Below, in pieces: positions 1 to 5,489 of a DNA stretch of 6,706 bases (position 1 is the stretch's first letter; every line of letters starts with the position of its first letter). The translations under genes and the position numbers were made by a program. Source of the DNA: Microbacteriaceae bacterium (lineage in GTDB: Bacteria > Actinomycetota > Actinomycetes > Actinomycetales > Microbacteriaceae); NCBI GenBank assembly GCA_017744755.1, contig JAGIAU010000121.1, positions 1-6,706 of the forward strand, given 5' to 3'. The notes under the pieces are model-generated. The model did no database searches. It had not been told where the DNA came from and saw nothing but the letters and a program-made list of their open reading frames with translations.

Positions 1-873
1 CGTCTGCAGGCGGTTGCGCAGCGCCGCCTTGACCGCGGCGAGCCCCTCCGGCATGAGCACGACGAGCGCGACGACGACGCCGACGAAGCTCTGCGGGATG
101 CCGACCGCCGTCACGATGCCCTCGATGCCGGGCGACTCCGACTTCGCGAGCCCGACGACGCCGACGAGGGCGACGACGAGCAGACCGAGGCTGCCGAGCG
201 CCGCGCGCGTGCTCGGCCGTTCCGTGCCGTGCGCGTTCGCCGCGTGATCCGCCAGCGGCGCGCCCGCCTTGTCGACGGGGAGGAAGAACTCGCGGTGCCG
301 GCCCGTCTGCAGGAACACGAACGCGGCGTACAGGACGAGGGCGACGACGGCGACGAAGACGAGCTGGGTGGCGGAGAACCTCGGCCCCGCCTCGGACACC
401 GTGAACGTCGGCACGACGAGGGTGAGCGTCGTCAGCGTCGCGAGGATCGCGAGCTCGGAGCCGGCCCCCTCGCTGCTGAACCGTGGCACCGAGTACTTGA
501 ACCCGCCGACGAGCAGCGAGATGCCGACGATGCCGTTCACGGTAATCATGACGGCCGCGAACACGGTGTCGCGGGCGAGCGAGTCGGTCGACTCCGGCTT
601 GCTCAGCATGAGCGCGACGATGAGCGCGACCTCGATGACCGTCACCGCGACGGCGAGGACGAGCGAGCCGAACGGCTCCCCCACCCGGTGCGCGACGACC
701 TCCGCGTGGTGGACGGCCGCGAGCACGACGCCGACGAGCAGCACGCCGACGACGATGTACAGCGGCCAGGCGAGCTCGCGCTCCCACACGAGGGCGAGCA
801 CGACGAGCGCGACGACCGGAACGGTCCAGACCCACGAGCGCAGCACGCGCCCGGTCGCGACCCGCACGGACAT
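1..873 (-). CDS. chaA: Calcium/proton antiporter ChaA, 3' end cut by window edge
   Basis: This is an integral membrane cation/proton antiporter of the Ca2+:cation antiporter superfamily, expected to export Ca2+ (in E. coli also Na+ and K+) in exchange for H+. The 291 visible codons give a very hydrophobic protein. The first conserved repeat is at residues 65-85 (GEPFGSLVLAVAVTVIEVAL, with E66 and E81). The second is at about 264-290 and contains the MPEGL motif (E276), followed by a basic stretch at 281-290. A hydrophilic central loop lies at about 191-222, where E. coli ChaA has its acidic loop. E. coli ChaA is 366 residues, so roughly the last 75 are missing here because the frame is still open at base 1. 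The ATG (873-871) lies 4 bases beyond the prs stop and has no purine-rich Shine-Dalgarno, so translation probably depends on coupling to prs. Family assignment is by remembered motif similarity; ion specificity is inferred. Confidence 0.9.
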   Translation of the reverse strand, partial: MSVRVATGRVLRSWVWTVPVVALVVLALVWERELAWPLYIVVGVLLVGVVLAAVHHAEVVAHRVGEPFGSLVLAVAVTVIEVALIVALMLSKPESTDSLARDTVFAAVMITVNGIVGISLLVGGFKYSVPRFSSEGAGSELAILATLTTLTLVVPTFTVSEAGPRFSATQLVFVAVVALVLYAAFVFLQTGRHREFFLPVDKAGAPLADHAANAHGTERPSTRAALGSLGLLVVALVGVVGLAKSESPGIEGIVTAVGIPQSFVGVVVALVVLMPEGLAAVKAALRNRLQT

Positions 874-877
874 GGCG

Positions 878-1852
878 CTACGCGGCGCCGTCGAACATCG
901 AGGTGACGGAGCCGTCGTCGAACACCTCGTGGATCGCGCGGGCGATGAGCGGGGCGATGGGGAGCACCGTGAGCCGATCCCAGCGGTGCTCCGGCGGGAT
1001 GGGGAGCGTGTCCGTGACGACGACCTCGTCGATGAACTCGGACTGCAGCCGCTCGACGGCCGGCGAGGAGAACACGGCGTGCGTCGCGGCGACGACGACG
1101 GACTTGGCGCCGTTCTTCTTGAGCGCCTCGGCGGCCTTCACGATCGTGCCGCCCGTGTCGATCATGTCGTCGACGATGAGGCAGTCGCGACCCTCGACCT
1201 CGCCGACGATCTCGTGCACGGAGACCTGGTTCGCGACCTTGGGATCGCGGCGCTTGTGGATGATCGCGAGCGGCGCGGAGAGCCGATCCGACCAGACGTC
1301 GGCGACGCGCACGCGGCCCATGTCGGGCGAGACGATCGTGAGGTCCGGACCCTTCCGCGAGGAGAAGTACTCCAGCAGCACCGGCATCGCGAAGAGGTGG
1401 TCGACGGGTCCGTCGAAGTAGCCCTGGATCTGCGCCGCGTGCAGGTCGACCGACATGATCCGGTCGGCGCCCGCGGCCGTGAACAGGTCGGCGACGAGCC
1501 GGGCGGAGATCGGCTCGCGGCCGCGCCCCTTCTTGTCCTGGCGGGCATAGGGGTAGAACGGCGCGACGGCGGTGATCCGCTTCGCCGAGGCGCGCTTGGC
1601 GGCGTCGATCATGATGAGCTGCTCCATGAGCCACTCGTTGATCGGCGCGGAGTGCGACTGCACGATGAACACGTCCGAGCCGCGCAGGCTCTCGCCGTAG
1701 CGGGCGTAGATCTCGCCGTTCGCGAAGGTGCGCAACTCGGTCTCGACGAGCTCGGTCTCCAGCTCGGCCGCGATCTGCTCCGCGAGCTCCGGGTGGGCTC
1801 GGCCCGTCACGATGACGAGGCGCTTCCTGCTCTCGACTTTGATCGCAGACAC
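878..1852 (-). CDS. prs: Ribose-phosphate pyrophosphokinase (PRPP synthetase)
   Basis: This cytosolic enzyme makes 5-phosphoribosyl-1-diphosphate from ribose-5-phosphate and ATP, feeding purine, pyrimidine, NAD, histidine and tryptophan synthesis. In actinobacteria it also feeds decaprenyl-phosphoribose for the wall. The 324 residues match the usual 310-326. Visible motifs are FANGEIYARYGESLRGSDVF (43-62), the flexible catalytic loop YPYARQDKKGRGREPISARL (100-119), the metal/ATP segment DLHAAQIQGYF (136-146, H138) and the PRPP-binding loop DCLIVDDMIDTGGT (223-236). All key residues appear intact. The start is GTG at 1852, chosen because the protein begins at the usual place and a strong Shine-Dalgarno lies just upstream. 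The gene follows gdpD after a 71-base gap and precedes chaA by 4 bases. glmU-prs linkage is common in bacteria; here gdpD lies between them. Confidence 0.98.
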   Translation of the reverse strand: MSAIKVESRKRLVIVTGRAHPELAEQIAAELETELVETELRTFANGEIYARYGESLRGSDVFIVQSHSAPINEWLMEQLIMIDAAKRASAKRITAVAPFYPYARQDKKGRGREPISARLVADLFTAAGADRIMSVDLHAAQIQGYFDGPVDHLFAMPVLLEYFSSRKGPDLTIVSPDMGRVRVADVWSDRLSAPLAIIHKRRDPKVANQVSVHEIVGEVEGRDCLIVDDMIDTGGTIVKAAEALKKNGAKSVVVAATHAVFSSPAVERLQSEFIDEVVVTDTLPIPPEHRWDRLTVLPIAPLIARAIHEVFDDGSVTSMFDGAA

Positions 1853-1856
1853 CGCG

Positions 1857-1864
1857 CCCCTTCC
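1857..1864 (-). promoter_or_regulatory. Ribosome binding site of prs
   Basis: On the minus strand GGAAGGGG ends 4 bases before the GTG start codon of prs, so its GGAAGG core has about 6 bases of spacing. This supports the GTG at 1852 as the start. It is the best Shine-Dalgarno match in the window; glmU, chaA and the 5490 gene lack one as good. Confidence 0.75.
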
Positions 1865-1882
1865 GACGTGCTCAGCCCTTCG

Positions 1883-1912
1883 AGTCTATCGGCGTCTCGC
1901 TGCGCGTTCGGC
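1883..1912 (-). promoter_or_regulatory. Candidate internal promoter for prs-chaA
   Basis: The 71-base gap between gdpD and prs is the only sizeable gap in the minus-strand run. It holds TAGACT (minus strand, 1888-1883), a good actinobacterial -10 hexamer. The matching -35 position, with an 18-base spacer, is GCCGAA (1912-1907), a poor match. Transcription would start near 1876, giving a leader of about 24 bases that includes the Shine-Dalgarno. This would let prs and chaA be expressed separately from glmU-gdpD. The weak -35 keeps confidence low. Confidence 0.4.
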
Positions 1913-1923
1913 CCGTCCGCCCG

Positions 1924-3837
1924 TCACCAGAGCGTGATCGACCGGTTCAGCGCGTCGAGGAGCTTCGGCGCGAGCCCGGTCTCGTCCGCGACCGCGTCCT
2001 GCTCGGCGAGCAGCATCGGGACGTGATCGGTGACGATGCCGTCGACGCCGTCGCGCAGGTACTCGCGCATCGCCGCGGGATCGTTCACCGTCCAGACGAG
2101 GAGGCCCTTGCCCTGATCGTGCAGGGCGGTGCGCAGCGCGTCCGAGTACGAGAACGCCTCGACGACGACGAAGTCGGCCGGCGTCCCCGGCGCCCCGCCG
2201 CCGAGCGCGATCGGCACGATGTAGCCGACCGCGGTCTCGGGCCGCATCGTCGTCTGCCCGGCCACGACCTCGGCGCTCAGCGAGTGGTACAGGCTCTCAT
2301 CCGTGACGCCCTCCGCATCGAGGATCGCGTAGAACGTCTCCAGGTAGTCCGCGGTCTCCTGTCCGTGCGGCTTGATCTCGATGAGCAGCGGCATGCCGAG
2401 CTCCTTCGCGCGATGCACCCACTCGCGCATGGAGGGCACGCGCGCCTCGTGACCGTCGGCGCGCACGGTCAGCGCGGTCGCCTCGGCGAGGGTCATGTCC
2501 TTGACGGCGCCCGGCTCGCCCGTGAGGCGGAGCAGGTCGAAGTCGTGCATGACGACCCAGTCGCCGTCCTTCGTCTGCTGCACGTCGAACTCGACGACGT
2601 CGGCGCCGGCCGCGGCGGCGGCCTCGAGGGCGGGGATCGTGTTCTCCACCGCCTGCTCGGTGTCGCCGCGGTGGGCGATGACGAGCGTCGCGCCGTCGGC
2701 GTAGCGATCGAGCGTCGGGACGGCGGCGAAGGCGAGGGCCACGACGGCGGCGAGGGAGCCGACGGCGACGGCCGCCGTCGCCCAGGCCGCGGGTCGGCCC
2801 TTCGACTCGTCGCTGCGCTCCTCGCTCAGGGGCCCAGTCCCGGGGTCGCCACTGGTTCGCTGAGCGAGCGGAGCGAGTCGAAGGGCCGCGGCGGCGGGCT
2901 CGCCCGACCACGCCGCCCGCGCGAGGCGGACGATGCGGACGAAGGCCTGGGTCTGGACCACCACGGCGATGCCGACGACGAAGAACGCGCCGATCTCGGC
3001 GACGGCGAACGCGATCGCGGCGACGACCGGCGAGGCGTCCGTGTTCACCGCGTCGGAGACGAGCGTCACGCCCACCGCGAGCGCGCCGAGCACGACGAGC
3101 GCGACGACCGCGGGGACGATGACCGCGAGCAGGATGGCCACGACCCGCCACGACCGCCAGCGCGTCGCCGCCCAGCTCGCGCGGAACGCCTGCGGCGCCG
3201 TCCGCCCGCCGACCGCCAGGAACGGCACCGTGAGCACGAGCCGGAGGTTCAGGTACCAGAGCACGATCGTGATCGCGACCCAGGCGGCCGTCCCGGCCGC
3301 CGACTTCGTCAGCTCACCGGAGATGAAGCCCGGCACCGCGATCCAGCGCGTCAGCACGGAGCCGAGCGCCGCGTGGCCGAGCGGGGCGAGAAGCAGCAGG
3401 TACGGCAGCAGCAGGAGCGTCGACGGCCGGGCGAGCGCGTGCAGGCGCCGGGCGACCCCGAGCAGGACCGGCCGCGCGCCGGGCATGCGGCCCTCGGCGT
3501 CCGACTGCTGGGCGTCCGCGGCGACCGCGATGACGACGGACTGCACGACGAGCGCCGCGACCGAGACGAGCAGGAACACGATGAGCAGGGCGAGCGCCCC
3601 CGGCTGCGCGACGAGCTCCGCGGCGGTCGCCGTCGTGAGGCTCGCGATGCCCGCGGCCCCGAGCACCGTCTGGAACAGGCCGAGGAGCAGCGGCGCCGCG
3701 ACGACCGCGACGGCGCCCTGCACCGCGGCGGTGAGGACGAGCCAGCGGCCGAGTCCGCGGAACGTCAGCCGGTACCCCAGCGCCGCCGTCGCCCCGATCG
3801 GGATCGCCGCCGCGGGACGGCGGGCCCTACTCGCCAC
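1924..3837 (-). CDS. Membrane-anchored glycerophosphodiester phosphodiesterase
   Basis: This enzyme is predicted to hydrolyse glycerophosphodiesters to glycerol-3-phosphate and an alcohol, and might also act on glycerophosphate polymers at the cell surface. The 637 residues split in two. The N-terminal half resembles the GPDPase membrane domain, with hydrophobic segments at about 32-55, 82-106, 140-163, 183-205, 231-258 and 271-297, and a seventh at 352-376 before the catalytic domain. The C-terminal half is a GDPD barrel: AHRGD (388-392), ENT (398-400), VEFDVQQTKDGDWVVMHD (415-432), IEIKP (486-490), WTVND (582-586) and DGIVTDHV (599-606). The catalytic histidines H389 and H431 and metal-site acids E416 and D418 are present. 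With the N-terminus and the Arg-rich segment at 301-309 inside, seven helices would place the enzyme domain outside. The GTG start overlaps the end of glmU, implying coupling. The linker at 318-347 is encoded by a palindromic repeat. Substrate is unknown. Confidence 0.94.
   Translation of the reverse strand: MASRARRPAAAIPIGATAALGYRLTFRGLGRWLVLTAAVQGAVAVVAAPLLLGLFQTVLGAAGIASLTTATAAELVAQPGALALLIVFLLVSVAALVVQSVVIAVAADAQQSDAEGRMPGARPVLLGVARRLHALARPSTLLLLPYLLLLAPLGHAALGSVLTRWIAVPGFISGELTKSAAGTAAWVAITIVLWYLNLRLVLTVPFLAVGGRTAPQAFRASWAATRWRSWRVVAILLAVIVPAVVALVVLGALAVGVTLVSDAVNTDASPVVAAIAFAVAEIGAFFVVGIAVVVQTQAFVRIVRLARAAWSGEPAAAALRLAPLAQRTSGDPGTGPLSEERSDESKGRPAAWATAAVAVGSLAAVVALAFAAVPTLDRYADGATLVIAHRGDTEQAVENTIPALEAAAAAGADVVEFDVQQTKDGDWVVMHDFDLLRLTGEPGAVKDMTLAEATALTVRADGHEARVPSMREWVHRAKELGMPLLIEIKPHGQETADYLETFYAILDAEGVTDESLYHSLSAEVVAGQTTMRPETAVGYIVPIALGGGAPGTPADFVVVEAFSYSDALRTALHDQGKGLLVWTVNDPAAMREYLRDGVDGIVTDHVPMLLAEQDAVADETGLAPKLLDALNRSITLW
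2796..2887. repeat. Imperfect palindromic repeat inside gdpD
   Basis: The left arm (2796-2829, 34 bases) and right arm (2860-2887, 28 bases) are inverted copies. The outer 14 bases (GGCCCTTCGACTCG) and inner 8 bases (TCGCTCAG) match perfectly. The arms differ by 6 bases in the middle of the left arm, a multiple of three. The loop holds a further inverted pair, CCAGT (2834-2838) and ACTGG (2851-2855), so the whole unit can fold as one long hairpin. The core CTTCGACTCGCTCCGCTCGCTCAG resembles, from memory, a dispersed repeat common in high-GC actinobacterial intergenic DNA. Here it is coding: gdpD reads through it without a stop, giving residues of about 318-347 (…APLAQRTSGDPGTGPLSEER…). Confidence 0.85.
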
Positions 3838-5263
3838 CGGGCGCCGCGTCCTCGGAGCCCGGCGCGGCGAGCCCCGAGGCGGCCGCCTGCTCCGCCGCCC
3901 AGCCCTCGCGATTGCGCTGCGGGGCGACCGAGACGGCGAGCGCTCCGGGCGGCACGTCCTTGCGGATGACCGCGCCGGCGCCGAGGGTCGCGTCGTCGCC
4001 GATCTCGACCGGGGCGACGAGGGAATTGTGGACGCCGGTGTGGACGCGGGAGCCGATCCGCGTGCGGTGCTTGCGCACGCCGTCGTAGTTCGCGGTGATC
4101 GTGGAGGCGCCGAGGTTCGAGCCCTCGCCGATCTCGGCGTCGCCGACGTAGGAGAGGTGCGGGACCTTGCTGCCCTTGCCGATCACGGTGTTCTTCGTCT
4201 CGACGAAGGTGCCGATCTTCCCCGCGGCGCCGAGCACGGTGCCCGGCCGCAGATAGGCGAACGGCCCGACCGTCGCCGCCGTGCCGATGACCGCGAGCGT
4301 CGCATCGCTGCGCGAGACGGTCGCGAGGTCGCCGACCTCGGTGTCGGTGAGCGTCGTGTCGGGGCCGACGATCGCGTTCTCCCCGATCGTCGTCGCGCCG
4401 CGCAGCTGCGTGCCCGGGAGGATCTCGGCGTCCCGGCCGATCGTCACGTCGACGTCGATCCACGTCGTGTGCGGGTCGCGGATGGTGACGCCGGCGAGCT
4501 GGTGGGCGCGGACGATCCGGGCGTTCAGCACGCGCTCCGCCTCGGCGAGCTGGGCGCGGTCGTTGACGCCCGCGAGGCTCGTCGCGTCGTCCGCGAGGGT
4601 AGCCGCGACGGAGAGGCCGTCGCCGCGCAGGATGCCGATCGCGTCGGTGAGGTACTTCTCGCCCTGGGCGTTCTGCGCGCCGATGCGCGGGAGCGCGGCG
4701 CGGAGCGCGGCGGCGGCGAAGACGTAGGTGCCGGAGTTGACCTCGCCGATGAGCCGCTGCTCCTCGCTCGCGTCGGCGTGCTCGACGATGCGGTCGACGA
4801 GGCCGTCCGCGCCGCGCAGGATGCGGCCGTAGCCCGTCGCGTCGGCGAGCGCGGCGGTGAGCAGCGTCGCGGCGGCGCCGGCCGAGCGGTGCCGGTCGAG
4901 GAGGACGGAGAGCGTCGCCGGATCGAGGAGCGGCACGTCGCCGGAGAGGACGACGACGTCGCCGTCGAAGGCCGCAGGGAGCGCCGCGACCGCCAGCTCG
5001 ACCGCGCGCCCCGTGCCGGGGATCTCGTCCTGATCGACGACGATGAGGCCGGGCGCGGCGTCGGCGATCGCCGCGACGACGGCGTCGCGCTCGTGGCGCA
5101 CGACGACGGCGACATGCGCCGGCGCGAGCTCGCGCGCGGTCGTCAGGACGTGGCCGATGAGCGTGCGGCCGGCGATGCGGTGCAGCACCTTCGGGGTCGC
5201 GGAGCGCATCCGCGTGCCTTGTCCGGCGGCGAGGACGACGACGGCGAGCGAACGTTCCGACAT
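3827..5263 (-). CDS. glmU: Bifunctional UDP-GlcNAc pyrophosphorylase / GlcN-1-P acetyltransferase
   Basis: This cytosolic enzyme acetylates glucosamine-1-phosphate with acetyl-CoA and then couples GlcNAc-1-P to UTP. The product, UDP-GlcNAc, is the precursor for peptidoglycan and other glycans. The uridyltransferase domain (about 1-245) begins with LAAGQGTRMRSATPKVLH (11-28, K25 matching the catalytic lysine) and has SGDVPL (107-112, metal-binding D109), GTGRAVE (83-89), EVNSGTY (174-180) and GVND (232-235). The left-handed beta-helix domain (about 265-455) shows hexapeptide repeats, RPGT (339-342), VETKN (354-358), the catalytic histidine in PHLSYVGDAEIG (H369) and SNLGASTITANYDG (382-395). 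The 478 residues include an Ala/Gly/Pro-rich tail after about 456, as in other actinobacteria. The ATG (5263-5261) is the natural start, preceded only by weak purine-rich sequence (GATGATGGTGGC). It is first in the minus-strand run and divergent from tRNA-Gln. Confidence 0.98.
   Translation of the reverse strand: MSERSLAVVVLAAGQGTRMRSATPKVLHRIAGRTLIGHVLTTARELAPAHVAVVVRHERDAVVAAIADAAPGLIVVDQDEIPGTGRAVELAVAALPAAFDGDVVVLSGDVPLLDPATLSVLLDRHRSAGAAATLLTAALADATGYGRILRGADGLVDRIVEHADASEEQRLIGEVNSGTYVFAAAALRAALPRIGAQNAQGEKYLTDAIGILRGDGLSVAATLADDATSLAGVNDRAQLAEAERVLNARIVRAHQLAGVTIRDPHTTWIDVDVTIGRDAEILPGTQLRGATTIGENAIVGPDTTLTDTEVGDLATVSRSDATLAVIGTAATVGPFAYLRPGTVLGAAGKIGTFVETKNTVIGKGSKVPHLSYVGDAEIGEGSNLGASTITANYDGVRKHRTRIGSRVHTGVHNSLVAPVEIGDDATLGAGAVIRKDVPPGALAVSVAPQRNREGWAAEQAAASGLAAPGSEDAAPGGE
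3848..3853 (-). promoter_or_regulatory. Probable ribosome binding site of gdpD within glmU
   Basis: Minus-strand GAGGAC lies inside the glmU coding region, 10 bases before the GTG start of gdpD at 3837. The spacing is a little long but usable. With the 11-base overlap between the genes, it supports translational coupling of gdpD to glmU. Confidence 0.45.
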
Positions 5264-5352
5264 GCCACCATCATCCCCGGTCTCGATCCGTTTTCAGGGA
5301 CAGGCGGGTCGAGGCCCGGGGTCGTTCGCGATGACAGACTGGTTCCCGCCGG
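5264..5352. promoter_or_regulatory. Divergent intergenic region between glmU and tRNA-Gln
   Basis: These 89 bases must hold the promoters of both the minus-strand run and the plus-strand tRNA. On the plus strand CAGACT (5335-5340) is placed so that transcription would begin about 6 bases before the mature tRNA. A weak -35-like TCGAGG (5309-5314) lies 20 bases upstream, which is too far to be convincing. On the minus strand I find no hexamer pair that I would defend for glmU. No Rho-independent terminator is visible. Confidence 0.4.
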
Positions 5353-5424
5353 TCCGCCCTGGTGTAACGGCAGCACGACGGCCTTTGGAGCCGTTAGGAA
5401 GAGGTTCGAATCCTCTGGGCGGAG
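5353..5424 (+). tRNA. tRNA-Gln (anticodon TTG)
   Basis: This 72-base cloverleaf reads CAA, and CAG by wobble. The acceptor stem TCCGCCC (5353-5359) pairs fully with GGGCGGA (5417-5423), followed by discriminator G5424. The D stem is GTGT (5362-5365) with GCAC (5373-5376). The anticodon stem ACGGC (5378-5382) pairs with GCCGT (5390-5394) around loop CTTTGGA, giving TTG at 5385-5387. The variable loop is TAGGA. The T arm is AGAGG, TTCGAAT, CCTCT (5400-5416). The genome continues CCG, so the CCA end is not fully encoded and must be completed by tRNA nucleotidyltransferase. It is divergent from glmU by 89 bases. Confidence 0.97.
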
Positions 5425-5452
5425 CCGCTGCCCTCGTCGGCGTTCCGCGGCA

Positions 5453-5482
5453 TCGACATGCCGGCGCGCCTCCTGCCAGACT
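5453..5482 (+). promoter_or_regulatory. Candidate leaderless promoter of the 5490 gene
   Basis: TCGACA (5453-5458) matches TTGACA at five of six positions. After an 18-base spacer comes CAGACT (5477-5482), which keeps the A, A and T of the TAnnnT-type -10. Seven bases then separate it from the A of the ATG at 5490. Transcription would start at or next to the start codon, and no Shine-Dalgarno is present. Leaderless mRNAs with this geometry are common in actinobacteria. Confidence 0.5.
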
Positions 5483-5489
5483 CCTCGGC

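Noticed and set aside
60..200. Apparent GACGA/GACGC tandem repeats, with similar runs elsewhere
   Set aside because: They are not periodic beyond codon usage: they are the complement of GTC and CTC codons for Val and Leu in membrane proteins.
1870..1887. Possible second copy of the repeat core between prs and gdpD
   Set aside because: TCGAAGGGC is shared (minus strand), but only about 9 bases match and there is no inverted partner, so chance is sufficient.
229..2026. Long plus-strand frames of 225 and 585 codons opposite chaA and prs
   Set aside because: Their translations are Arg/Asp/Glu- or Thr/Ser-rich without motifs, while the minus strand carries clear ChaA and PRPP synthetase signatures throughout.
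2023..3969. Plus-strand frame of 648 codons opposite gdpD
   Set aside because: It is charged low-complexity sequence antisense to a gene with intact catalytic motifs. Its only notable segment, SERSESKG, comes from the palindromic repeat.
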